A stretch of DNA of 39,027 nt from Myxococcales bacterium (lineage in GTDB: Bacteria; Myxococcota_A; Polyangia; Polyangiales; Polyangiaceae), in NCBI GenBank assembly GCA_025354825.1, contig JANXMC010000096.1:1-39027 (forward strand), given 5' to 3'. A model generated the notes under the pieces. The model made no database searches and had not been told where the DNA came from. It saw only the letters and a list, made by a program, of their open reading frames with translations. The position numbers and the translations under genes are program-made. Numbering within the stretch: the stretch's first letter is position 1; every line of letters begins with the position of its first letter. Below, piece after piece: positions 16,842 to 25,133 of this stretch.

Positions 16842-19800
16842 GTGTCGAGCGAGACCGAGCAGAACCGCGAGCTCCAAAAACGCCTCCGCATCGCACTCCT
16901 CACGCCTGTCGCCCTCCTCGTGGCCGTGGGCGCCCTACTGGGGCTCCAGCTCGTCCGAATGACAGGGGATGCGCATTGGGTCGAGCACTCGGATGAGGCG
17001 CTCTCGATGGCGCATACCCTGCAAAAGGACATCGTCGATCAAGAGACCGGGCTTCGAGGTTTCCTCCTCACCGACGACCGGCTCTACCTGGAGCCCTACG
17101 AGAGCTCGCATCCAGGACACACCATCACCACGCTGCACGCCTTCGTGTCGGACAACCCGGGGCAGATGGCGCGCGTCGACGCCATTCAGAAAACCTACGA
17201 GGCGTGGTCGGACGACACGTCGTCCCTCTCGCGAGGAGTTCCCTCCGCCGACCTCCGCACGCCGGCGTCGATGCGCCTTCGCAAGCGCCGGATGGACGAA
17301 GTGCGGGCGTCGCTCCAGTCGTTCATCGACGAAGAGACGAGTCTCCGCAAGACGCGCGCGCAGAAGTCGGAGTCGTCCGCCACGTGGACCAAGTGGATCT
17401 TCATCGGCCTGTTTCTGACGGCCGGCGCCGGTCTCTCATTTCTGTCGCGGCGCCAGCTGGAAGCGATTGCGTCGATCTTCGGTGCCGCGCTCAAAGAGCA
17501 GCACGCCGCGCGCGTGGCGCTCGAAGCGCAAGAGTGGATTCGCACGGGGCTTATCGTTATCGCCGAGAAAATTCAGGGCGACATGACGCTCGACCAGCTC
17601 GGCGACAGTGTCCTCACCGCGCTCGTCCCCTATGTGAAGGCCGATATCGCGGCGATCTTCACGACGGACGGCGCGACATGGAAGCGGCGCGCGGGCTTTG
17701 CCCTCGACAGCCGCGCGGTGGGGCAAGACACCTTCGGCAAACGCGAGGGTCTCGTCGGCCGCGCGGCGTCCGGCACGGCCATCGTGCACCTGAAAGAGGT
17801 GCCGGCCGATTTCATGAAAGTTCGATCGGGCACCGGCGAGCGCCTGCCGGTCGAGATCGTATTGGCCCCAGCGATTACCGAAAAGGACGTTCGCGCCGTC
17901 GTCGAGCTTGGCTTCTTGAGGCCCGTCGAGCCGCGCTGCCTCGAGCTCATCGAACGCCTCGGCGAGAGCATCGCCCTCGCGGTCCGTTCGGCGGAATACA
18001 AGGAGAAGCTGCGGGAGCTTCTCGAAGAGTCGCAGCGACAGGCCGAAGAGCTTCAGACGCAGCAAGAAGAGCTTCGGGTCGCCAACGAGGAGCTCGAAGA
18101 GCAGAGCAAGCAGCTCGAAGAGGGGCAGTCGCAGCTCGAAGAGATCAACACGCGACTCGAAGAGAAAGCCCACGAGCTCGAGGGGACGCAACGCGCCGTC
18201 ATCGACAAGGCGGCGCAGGTCGAGCAGGCGAGTCGGTACAAGTCCGAGTTCCTGGCGAACATGTCGCACGAGCTTCGGACGCCGCTCAACAGCTCGCTGA
18301 TTTTGTCCAAGCTGTTGGCTGACAACCGAGACGGCAATCTCACGGCGGAGCAAATTAAGTTCGCCGAGACGATCTACTCCGCGGGGAACGATCTCCTCAC
18401 GCTCATCAACGACGTACTCGATCTCTCGAAGATCGAGGCGGGCAAAGTCGACGTGAATACCGAGAACGTCGTCGTGTCGCGCATCACCGACGCGATGAAG
18501 CGCACCTTCGAGCCCATCGCCCGCGATAAGGCGCTCCGATTCGAGATCCTCGTCGACGACGGCGCGCCCTCGGCCATCGACACCGATCCGCAACGGGTCG
18601 AGCAGATTTTGCGTAATCTCCTTTCGAACGCGTTCAAGTTCGTCGAGCGCGGCGAAGTCTCGTTGCGAGTCACGGGCAGCGGCGAGCGGATTCAGTTCGC
18701 CGTTCGCGATACCGGAATAGGGATTCCGAAGGAGCAGCAGGGGCTCATCTTCGAAGCGTTCCGCCAAGCGGACGGGACGACGAATCGCAAGTACGGCGGC
18801 ACGGGGCTCGGGCTATCGATCTCGCGCGATCTCGCGAGGCTGCTCGGCGGCGAGCTCGAGGTCGAGAGCATCCCCGGCGTGGGGAGCACGTTCACGCTGT
18901 CGATCCCGTGGAAGCGCGCCATCGTACCGGCGCGCGCCGCGTCGATGCCGCCGCCGCGCTACCCGGCGGCGCCGATGTCGGTCGACCCTCGCGCACGCGC
19001 GCATGCCGCGAAGATCGCATCGACGGCGACCATCGCCGACGACCGCGCGACCATCGACGCGCGACGCCGCACGGTGCTCGTCGTAGAAGACGACGTGACC
19101 TTCGCGCAGATCGTTTTCGACCTCGCCCACGAGCTCGATTTCCAGTGTGTCGTGGCCCACGACGCCGACACGGGCGTGGCCCTCGCGGCCGAGCACCTGC
19201 CGAGCGCCGTGATTCTCGATCTCAACCTCCCCGACCACTCGGGCCTCTCGGTGCTCGATCGCATGAAGCGCAATCCGGCGACGCGTCACATCCCGGTCCA
19301 TGTGGTGTCGGCGATGGATTACACGCAGGCCGCGCTCTCGATGGGCGCCATCGGCGTCGCCAAAAAGCCCATCAAACGCGAAGAGCTCGTCGCAGCTTTC
19401 CGCAAGCTCGAAGAACGCTTCACGCGCCGGCTGCGCAGGCTGCTCATCGTCGAAGACGACGCGGTTCAACGCGACAGCCTATGCCTCTTGCTCGGCGGGA
19501 GCGATGTCGAGACGATCGCCGTCGGTACCGTGAAAGAGGCCCTCGCCGCCCTCGGCACCAGCTCCTTCGACTGCGTCGTGACCGATCTCACCCTCCCCGA
19601 CGCCTCGGGCTTCGACCTCTTGGATCGCATGGACGCCGACGAGGCCTACGTGTTTCCGCCCGTCATCGTCTACACGGGCCGCTCCCTCACGGCGGCCGAA
19701 GAGCAGCGCCTCCGAAAGCACTCGTCGTCGATCATCGTGAAGGGGGCGCGCTCACCCGAGCGCCTCCTCGACGAGGTGTCGCTCTTTCTCCACCGCGTCG

Positions 19801-20237
19801 AATCCGAGCTGCCGCCCGAGCGTCAGCGCATGCTCAAGCAGGCGCGCGATCGCGAGGCGTTCTTCGACGGACGCCGCATTCTCGTCGTGGAAGACGACGT
19901 GCGGAACATCTTTGCGCTGAGCAGTGTGCTCGAGCCGAAGGGTGCAAAAGTTCTCATCGCCCGAAATGGCCGCGAAGCGCTCGAGCTACTCGACAAGACC
20001 CCCAACGTGGATCTCGTGTTGATGGATATCATGAGGCCCGAGATGGGCGGCATCGAAGCCACCCGCGAGATACGCAAACGACCGCATTTTGCGAAGCTGC
20101 CAATCATCGCGCTCACCGCGAAAGCGATGAAGGACGACCAAGAGAAGGTCCGCGACGCGGGCGCGAGCGACTACATCGCAAAGCCCCTCGACGTCGAGAT
20201 GCTCCTCTCGCTGCTCCGCGTGTGGATGCCAAAATGA
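16842..20237 (+). CDS. CHASE3-GAF hybrid histidine kinase with three receiver domains
   Basis: This 1131-residue membrane sensor kinase has, in order: TM1 (about 16-38), a CHASE3 extracytoplasmic domain (QETGLRGFLLTDDRLYLEPY), TM2 (about 188-207), a GAF domain (about 230-385), a Glu/Gln-rich coiled coil (EELQTQQEELRVANEELEEQ), HisKA with phospho-acceptor His476 in MSHELRTPLN, HATPase_c with GGTGLGLSISR, and three C-terminal receivers with phospho-Asp793, Asp915 and Asp1062. All key residues are present; the third receiver reads MDIMRPEMGG where MMPEMDG is usual. The start codon is GTG. The stop overlaps the ATG of the CheR gene (ATGA), so this is the first gene of a four-gene coupled operon. 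Stimulus and outputs are unknown. Confidence 0.95.
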   Translation: MSSETEQNRELQKRLRIALLTPVALLVAVGALLGLQLVRMTGDAHWVEHSDEALSMAHTLQKDIVDQETGLRGFLLTDDRLYLEPYESSHPGHTITTLHAFVSDNPGQMARVDAIQKTYEAWSDDTSSLSRGVPSADLRTPASMRLRKRRMDEVRASLQSFIDEETSLRKTRAQKSESSATWTKWIFIGLFLTAGAGLSFLSRRQLEAIASIFGAALKEQHAARVALEAQEWIRTGLIVIAEKIQGDMTLDQLGDSVLTALVPYVKADIAAIFTTDGATWKRRAGFALDSRAVGQDTFGKREGLVGRAASGTAIVHLKEVPADFMKVRSGTGERLPVEIVLAPAITEKDVRAVVELGFLRPVEPRCLELIERLGESIALAVRSAEYKEKLRELLEESQRQAEELQTQQEELRVANEELEEQSKQLEEGQSQLEEINTRLEEKAHELEGTQRAVIDKAAQVEQASRYKSEFLANMSHELRTPLNSSLILSKLLADNRDGNLTAEQIKFAETIYSAGNDLLTLINDVLDLSKIEAGKVDVNTENVVVSRITDAMKRTFEPIARDKALRFEILVDDGAPSAIDTDPQRVEQILRNLLSNAFKFVERGEVSLRVTGSGERIQFAVRDTGIGIPKEQQGLIFEAFRQADGTTNRKYGGTGLGLSISRDLARLLGGELEVESIPGVGSTFTLSIPWKRAIVPARAASMPPPRYPAAPMSVDPRARAHAAKIASTATIADDRATIDARRRTVLVVEDDVTFAQIVFDLAHELDFQCVVAHDADTGVALAAEHLPSAVILDLNLPDHSGLSVLDRMKRNPATRHIPVHVVSAMDYTQAALSMGAIGVAKKPIKREELVAAFRKLEERFTRRLRRLLIVEDDAVQRDSLCLLLGGSDVETIAVGTVKEALAALGTSSFDCVVTDLTLPDASGFDLLDRMDADEAYVFPPVIVYTGRSLTAAEEQRLRKHSSSIIVKGARSPERLLDEVSLFLHRVESELPPERQRMLKQARDREAFFDGRRILVVEDDVRNIFALSSVLEPKGAKVLIARNGREALELLDKTPNVDLVLMDIMRPEMGGIEATREIRKRPHFAKLPIIALTAKAMKDDQEKVRDAGASDYIAKPLDVEMLLSLLRVWMPK

Positions 20238-21058
20238 ACCCCGCGGCGAGCGCCCTCGATATCGAAATACGTCTCTTGCTCGAGGCGATTTACCTTCGAT
20301 TCCACCATGACTTTCGCAGCTACTCGATGGCGTCGCTCAAGCGGCGCATCGCCGTCGCGCTGCCGCGATTCGGCTGCGAAACGGTGTCCGCGCTTCAGGC
20401 GAAGCTCCTCCACGAGCCCGACACCTTCAACGCGCTCCTCCAGTACCTCACGGTGCAGGTGAGCGACATGTTTCGCGATCCGTCGTATTTCCGAGCCTTC
20501 CGCGAGAAAATCGTCCCCGACCTTCGCACCTATCCGTCGCTCAAGCTCTGGGTCGCGGGGTGCAGCACCGGCGAAGAGGTCTATTCGTTTGCGATCATCC
20601 TCGACGAAGAGGGGCTTCTCGACCGCACGCTGATTTACGCGACGGACATCAATCCCGAGGCCCTTCAAAAGGCCGAAGCCGGTGTCTACGCGGTCGAGCG
20701 CTTGAGCGCCTTCGAAGAGAACCACAGGCTCGCCGGCGGCAAGCGCCCCCTCGCGGCGTACTGCACGACGGCCTACGGCGGCGCGGCGCTGTCGCGGTCG
20801 TTGCGAGCGAAGGTCGTCTTCTCGGACCACAGCCTCGCGACCGACAACGTATTCGCCGAGGTGCAGGTCGTCTCGTGCCGCAACGTGCTGATTTATTTTG
20901 CTCGCGCGCTGCAAGACCGGGCGGTGGGCCTCTTCAAAGAAGCGCTTCCACGCCGCGGTTTTCTCGGCCTAGGCTCGAAGGAAACTCTACAGTTCTCGCC
21001 CCACATGCACGCCTTCGAGGAGCACGTTCGTGACGATCGGTGGTACCGCCGATGCTGA
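20234..21058 (+). CDS. cheR: CheR-type protein-glutamate methyltransferase
   Basis: This 274-residue protein matches CheR enzymes, which use S-adenosylmethionine to methylate glutamates on chemoreceptors. The N-terminal helical domain (SMASLKRRIAVALPRFGC, LTVQVSDMFRDPSYF) and the SAM-binding loop WVAGCSTGEEVYS near residue 110 are present, as are ATDINPEAL and CRNVLIYF near residue 217. Its ATG overlaps the kinase stop codon and its own stop overlaps the start of the CheB gene, so expression should be tightly linked. No receptor gene lies in the window, so the substrate may be the neighbouring kinase or an unlinked receptor. CheR/CheB pairs joined to hybrid kinases are known outside classic chemotaxis. 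Confidence 0.93.
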   Translation: MNPAASALDIEIRLLLEAIYLRFHHDFRSYSMASLKRRIAVALPRFGCETVSALQAKLLHEPDTFNALLQYLTVQVSDMFRDPSYFRAFREKIVPDLRTYPSLKLWVAGCSTGEEVYSFAIILDEEGLLDRTLIYATDINPEALQKAEAGVYAVERLSAFEENHRLAGGKRPLAAYCTTAYGGAALSRSLRAKVVFSDHSLATDNVFAEVQVVSCRNVLIYFARALQDRAVGLFKEALPRRGFLGLGSKETLQFSPHMHAFEEHVRDDRWYRRC

Positions 21059-21669
21059 GCGCACCCAAGAGCTACGGGGTCGTCGTGCCGCGGGTTCCCG
21101 CCGTGAAGGCGGTCTGCATCGGCGCATCTGCCGGGGGGATCGAGGCGCTCACCGCGGTCCTCCCGTCGGTGCCGGCCGACACGCCCATCCCCGTCTTCGT
21201 CGTGATTCATTTGCCGCCCGGGCGCTCGAGCCGCCTCGTCGAGCTTTTCGCGTCGCGCTGCCAGGCGCGCGTTCGCGAGCCCCTCGACAAAGAGCCTATT
21301 GGACCCGGTATTTGGTTTGCCGCGCCCGATTACCACTTACTCGTCGAATCCGACTTCACCTTCGGCTTCTCCGTCGACGAGCCGGTCCATTTCTCGCGGC
21401 CCGCCATCGATATGCTCTTTACGTCTGCGGCAGACGTCTACGGCGAAGGGCTCGTCGGGATCGTGCTCACCGGCGCGAGCCAAGACGGCGCGGACGGCGC
21501 GCGCGCCATTCGCGATGCCGGCGGCTTCGTCATCGTGCAAGACCCGATGACCGCCCTCGCATCGACGATGCCCGCCGCCGCGGTGGGGCGCGCGACGCCG
21601 CAAATCGTTACGACACTGCCCGAGATCGCACTGCTTTTGCGCGACGTAGCGCGCGCGAGGGAGTCATGA
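21052..21669 (+). CDS. CheB-type methylesterase without receiver domain
   Basis: This 205-residue protein is the catalytic domain of CheB, which removes methyl groups (and can deamidate Gln) from receptor glutamates. The Ser-His-Asp triad is visible: Ser26 in GASAGGIEAL, His53 in VVIHLPPGRSS and Asp145 in LTGASQDGADG. Unlike chemotaxis CheB it has no N-terminal receiver, so it cannot be switched on by direct phosphorylation in the usual way. The ATG at 21052 overlaps the CheR stop by seven bases; an in-frame GTG at 21040 is an alternative start. The stop codon overlaps the next ATG (ATGA). Confidence 0.92.
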   Translation: MLSAPKSYGVVVPRVPAVKAVCIGASAGGIEALTAVLPSVPADTPIPVFVVIHLPPGRSSRLVELFASRCQARVREPLDKEPIGPGIWFAAPDYHLLVESDFTFGFSVDEPVHFSRPAIDMLFTSAADVYGEGLVGIVLTGASQDGADGARAIRDAGGFVIVQDPMTALASTMPAAAVGRATPQIVTTLPEIALLLRDVARARES

Positions 21670-22784
21670 GCACACCGAAGTTAGCGCCTGCCAAGATCCT
21701 CCTCGTGGACGACCGCGACGAGAACCTCGTCGCGCTCGAGGCCCTCCTGCGCAAGGACGACGTTCAGATCTTGAAGGCCCGTTCGGGCCTCGAAGCCCTC
21801 GAGCTTCTCTTGGTGCACGACGTGGCGCTTGCGCTGCTCGATGTCCAAATGCCCGACATGGACGGCTTCGAGCTCGCCGAATTCATGCGGGGCACCGAGC
21901 GTTCGCGCCACGTGCCGATCATCTTCGTCACCGCCGGCGTGCACGAGGCCCACCGCGTTTTCGAGGGGTACGATGCGGGTGCGGTCGACTTTCTTTTCAA
22001 GCCGCTCGACGCGCGGATTCTTCGCCACAAGACCGACGTGTTCCTGTCGCTCTACCGGCAGCGTCAGCAGCTCGTCGAGACACTGCGCCTCAACGAGACG
22101 TTCGTCGCCGCCGTTGGTCACGACCTTCGCAACCCGCTCAACGCCATCGTCATGGCCACCGAGATGATCATCGCCGGCGCCCAAGACGCGACGTCCCGCA
22201 TCGCCGCCGAACGCCTTCGCGCCAGCGGCAAGCGCATGACGCGGATGATCGACGACCTCTTCGATCTGTCGCGCGCGCGCCTCGGGCAGGGCATTCCCGT
22301 CGAGTGCAGCGACATGGATCTCCTCGCCGTCGCCAAGCACGTGATCGCCGAAGTCGAGGCGACGAGCCCCGGTCGGTCGGTGAGCCTCGCCCACGAAGGC
22401 GACGCGCGCGGCAATTGGGATCGCGGCCGCATCGAGCAGGTGGTGGCCAATCTCCTTGGAAACGCCGTGCGCCACGGCAAACCCACAGAGCCCATCTCGG
22501 TGGTGGTGAACGGCCAGAACAGCGCGCGCGTGAGCATCGCCGTGCACAACGGCGGGTCGATCCCTGGCGAGCTTTTGCCCCACCTTTTCGACCCGTTCCG
22601 TTCGAGCAACGAACACCGCGCCCGCACCGAGGGGCTCGGCCTCGGGCTCTACATCGTGCATCAGATCGTCGCGGCCCACGGCGGAACGATCGACGTCCGC
22701 TCGACCGCCGAAATCGGCACGACGTTCGAAGTGCGCCTCCCGCGCGGCGCGCCGCCCGAGGCTACGAGCAACGCGCCGGCCTGA
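21666..22784 (+). CDS. Soluble receiver-histidine kinase (REC-HisKA-HATPase)
   Basis: This 372-residue cytoplasmic protein has the receiver first and the kinase second. The receiver has phospho-Asp59 in LLDVQMPDMDGFEL and the signature EGYDAGAVDFLFKPLD. The HisKA domain has His152 in VGHDLRNPLNAI, and the ATPase has WDRGRIEQVVANLLGNAVRHG and TEGLGLGLYIVHQIV. There is no membrane segment, so its input is probably phosphate from another protein, plausibly the CHASE3 kinase of the same operon. The ATG overlaps the CheB stop codon. It is a clear paralogue of the kinase at 37427-38539. The stop codon is one base from the stop of the convergent pirin gene. Confidence 0.93.
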   Translation: MSTPKLAPAKILLVDDRDENLVALEALLRKDDVQILKARSGLEALELLLVHDVALALLDVQMPDMDGFELAEFMRGTERSRHVPIIFVTAGVHEAHRVFEGYDAGAVDFLFKPLDARILRHKTDVFLSLYRQRQQLVETLRLNETFVAAVGHDLRNPLNAIVMATEMIIAGAQDATSRIAAERLRASGKRMTRMIDDLFDLSRARLGQGIPVECSDMDLLAVAKHVIAEVEATSPGRSVSLAHEGDARGNWDRGRIEQVVANLLGNAVRHGKPTEPISVVVNGQNSARVSIAVHNGGSIPGELLPHLFDPFRSSNEHRARTEGLGLGLYIVHQIVAAHGGTIDVRSTAEIGTTFEVRLPRGAPPEATSNAPA

Positions 22785-22785
22785 G

Positions 22786-23682
22786 TCAGAACTGGCCCAA
22801 CTGAAAGTCACGGAGGGCCTTTCGGACCTCCGCTTCAGTGTTCATCACGAACGGTCCGTACTGCACCACCGGCTCGCGCAGCGGCTTGCCGCCCACGACG
22901 ATGGCGCGCGCCGGTCCGTTGCGGGACGCGATACGTACCGTGTCGCCGTCGCCGAGGATTGCGAGCTCGCCACGGGCGAGCGCTTTCGCGGAAGCCCCTT
23001 CGCCGATGCTCGTCTCGCCTTCGAACGGATAGACGAAGACCGCGTGGCTCGTCGGCAGTGGCAATGTGACATACCCATTTTCGGGAATCACGACTTCGAA
23101 GAACAGCGGCTCGGTCGCGCGATCGTCGCCAATGCTGATCGGGCCGGTCACCTCGCCCACTCGGCCTGCCACGACGCGAACGTGCACGCCGCCGTCGAGG
23201 GTCGCCGTTGGAATGTCCGCCGCCTGCAGATCGCGGTAGCCCGGCGCGCGCATCTTGTCCTTCGCCGGCAGGTTCAACCAGAGTTGAAAGCCCCAGACGA
23301 GCCCCTCTTTCTGCTCGGGCATTTCGGAGTGGACGATGCCGCGCCCGGCGGTCATCCACTGCCCGCCGCCGGCTTCGAGGAGGCCTTCGTTCCCCTTGTT
23401 GTCGCGATGGCGAAAACGCCCCGCGAGCATGTACGTGAACGTTTCGAAGCCGCGATGGGGGTGGCTGGGGAAGCCGGCGAGGTAGTCCTGGGGCTCGTCC
23501 GAGCGAAACTCGTCGAGCATCAAGAACGGGTCGACGCCTCGAAGGTGGGGCGTGCCGATGACGCGGGTGAGCTTCACGCCGGCGCCGTCGTTCGTGGGCA
23601 TTCCAAAAACCGTACGCACGACCGAACGCGGTGTGCTCGTGGTGCGGGCGCTGGCGGTGGCTTTGACGGCTGCGAGAGTCAT
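22786..23682 (-). CDS. Pirin family protein (cupin metalloprotein)
   Basis: This 298-residue protein belongs to the pirin family of bicupins; some members are quercetinases or transcriptional cofactors, but most have no known substrate. The N-terminal cupin carries DPFLMLDEFRSD, the metal-binding FPSHPHRGFETFTYML with its His residues, and AGRGIVHSEMPEQ with the later His and Glu. The second cupin (VFVYPFEGETSIGEG) is typical in lacking clear metal ligands. An N-terminal extension of about 25 residues rich in Ala/Thr precedes the usual start, so the true start may be the in-frame ATG near residue 28 (MPTNDGAGVKL). It stands alone on the minus strand. Confidence 0.93.
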   Translation of the reverse strand: MTLAAVKATASARTTSTPRSVVRTVFGMPTNDGAGVKLTRVIGTPHLRGVDPFLMLDEFRSDEPQDYLAGFPSHPHRGFETFTYMLAGRFRHRDNKGNEGLLEAGGGQWMTAGRGIVHSEMPEQKEGLVWGFQLWLNLPAKDKMRAPGYRDLQAADIPTATLDGGVHVRVVAGRVGEVTGPISIGDDRATEPLFFEVVIPENGYVTLPLPTSHAVFVYPFEGETSIGEGASAKALARGELAILGDGDTVRIASRNGPARAIVVGGKPLREPVVQYGPFVMNTEAEVRKALRDFQLGQF

Positions 23683-23841
23683 GATTCGTTCCTCCGAGCC
23701 CTCAAGCTAAGCCTCGATGCCGCGGAACAAAGGGGCGTGGCTTGAACAGATTGTTCCGCGTGCGCAACAGTGCGCGCCCCGGCGAAAACCGCCTTCGCGT
23801 GCACGCGTGCGCAGCTCCCACGCGAGTCTTACAGTGACGCG

Positions 23842-24390
23842 GTGGCCAGATATCTCCTCGTCTTTTTGTGCGCGGGCATCTTCGATCTCTACCTGCTCCT
23901 CGTGATCGGGCAGTGGGTCGGCGCGCTGCCGACCATCGCGCTCGTCGTGGCGACGGCTCTCGTCGGCGGAGTGCTCGCGAAGGCCGAAGGGCTCCGCGTT
24001 TTGCGCGGCTGGCAAGAAGCCCTCGCCGCCGGGCGCGTGCCCGAAGAGGGGATTCTCGACGGCGTTCTGGTCCTCGCGGGCGGCGTTCTCCTGATACTCC
24101 CCGGCGTGCTGGCCGACGTGACGGGGCTCGCGCTCCTCACGCCGCCCGTGCGCCGCGTCATCGCCGGCTTCCTTCGGGGCCGGGTGTCGGACGCCGTGGC
24201 GCGCGGAAGCGTGAGCATCGCGCAGAACATGCAGGTCGTGTCGTTCGCGACCTCGGGCTTCGAGCAGGCGGCCGACGTCGCCGAGGTTCGCGATGTGCTC
24301 GACGTCGTGGGCGTCGTCGTCGACGAAGAAAGCGCCGACGCCGACGCGACCCGCAGCCCCGTTCGCGACATCCCACGCCTCGGCCCCTGA
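23842..24390 (+). CDS. fxsA: FxsA family membrane protein
   Basis: This 182-residue inner-membrane protein belongs to the FxsA family. E. coli FxsA relieves F-plasmid exclusion of phage T7 when overproduced, but the normal role is unknown. The GTG at 23842 opens the family sequence directly: RYLLVFLCAGIFDLYLLLVI, then IALVVATALVGGVLAKAEGL with the typical GGxLAKxxG pattern, and a third hydrophobic segment ILDGVLVLAGGVLLILPGVLAD. The acidic C-terminal tail (about residues 120-182) is poorly conserved in this family. The upstream start near 23770 would add a basic extension and is less likely. No clear partner lies next to it. Confidence 0.87.
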   Translation: MARYLLVFLCAGIFDLYLLLVIGQWVGALPTIALVVATALVGGVLAKAEGLRVLRGWQEALAAGRVPEEGILDGVLVLAGGVLLILPGVLADVTGLALLTPPVRRVIAGFLRGRVSDAVARGSVSIAQNMQVVSFATSGFEQAADVAEVRDVLDVVGVVVDEESADADATRSPVRDIPRLGP

Positions 24391-24444
24391 CCCCGCCCCG
24401 ACGCGAGCACCGCGGGTCGCGCCGTCGACGCGAGGGTGCGGTAT

Positions 24445-24490
24445 AGACAGCCTTGCGCGTTGCGTCGCAGTGCCGCGCAGAAGGCTGTCT
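24445..24490 (+). promoter_or_regulatory. Large hairpin immediately before hisH
   Basis: AGACAGCCTT (24445-24454) pairs perfectly with AAGGCTGTCT (24481-24490). The stem continues with GCGCG (24455-24459) against CGCGC (24474-24478) past a two-base bulge, closing a 14-base loop. The ATG of hisH begins seven bases after the stem, and those seven bases (TCCTCCC) are pyrimidine-rich rather than a ribosome-binding site. A TATAG stretch lies just upstream. It may be an upstream terminator, a translational regulator or an operator. Confidence 0.5.
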
Positions 24491-24497
24491 TCCTCCC

Positions 24498-25133
24498 ATG
24501 CAGGTTGCAATCGTCGACTACGGAGCGGGAAACCTCGGATCGGTCGTGCGGGCCCTCGCCGCCATTGGGACGACGCCGCACGTCGTGACGGACGCCGCCG
24601 GCGCCAAGGCGGGCCACTTCGACAAGCTGGTGTTCCCGGGCGTGGGCGCGGCAGGCCAGGCGATGGAGCAGGTTCGCGCGCGCGGCCTCGACGATCTCTT
24701 GCGCGAGCACGCCTCGCGCGGCCGGCCGCTCCTTGGCATTTGCGTAGGAATGCAGATTCTCGGCGAGCACTCCGAAGAAGGGGACACGGCTTGCCTGGGG
24801 CTTTTGCCCTTTCGCATCTCCAAACTTCGGGTGTCCGCTCCCATTCCCCATATGGGGTGGAACAGCCTTTCGTGGAGCGCGAACCCCGAATCGGCGAAGC
24901 TCCGTCGTGGCCTCGGCGACGACGCGAACGTCTATTACGTGCACTCCTATTGCGCGCAGCCGCGAGACACCGCCGCCGCGACCGAAGCCCACGTCGCGGC
25001 GATCACGGAGTACGGCGGCGCGTCCTTCGCGGGCGTGGTCGCCCTCGGCAACGTGTGGGGGACGCAGTTTCACGCCGAGAAGAGCGGAAAAACCGGTCTC
25101 CAAATCCTGCGCAACTTCGTGGAGCTTTCGTGA
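24498..25133 (+). CDS. hisH: Imidazole glycerol phosphate synthase, glutamine amidotransferase subunit
   Basis: HisH (211 residues) hydrolyses glutamine and channels ammonia to HisF for the fifth step of histidine synthesis. The ATG at 24498 matches the family start MQVAIVDYGAGNLGSV. The class I amidotransferase features are present: oxyanion strand PGVGAAGQAM, nucleophile Cys in LLGICVGMQILG, and the His/Glu pair in WGTQFHAEKSG. HMGWN and YYVHSYCAQP are also typical. There is no recognisable ribosome-binding site; a large hairpin sits just upstream. Its stop codon overlaps the ATG of hisF by one base (TGATG). The remaining his genes are not in the window. Confidence 0.95.
   Translation: MQVAIVDYGAGNLGSVVRALAAIGTTPHVVTDAAGAKAGHFDKLVFPGVGAAGQAMEQVRARGLDDLLREHASRGRPLLGICVGMQILGEHSEEGDTACLGLLPFRISKLRVSAPIPHMGWNSLSWSANPESAKLRRGLGDDANVYYVHSYCAQPRDTAAATEAHVAAITEYGGASFAGVVALGNVWGTQFHAEKSGKTGLQILRNFVELS

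Noticed and set aside
17436-18767. 443-codon reverse-strand frame inside the CHASE3 kinase
   Set aside because: The opposite frame of a highly repetitive Glu/Gln coiled-coil region naturally stays open. The peptide is Leu/Arg/Glu-biased and has no domain.
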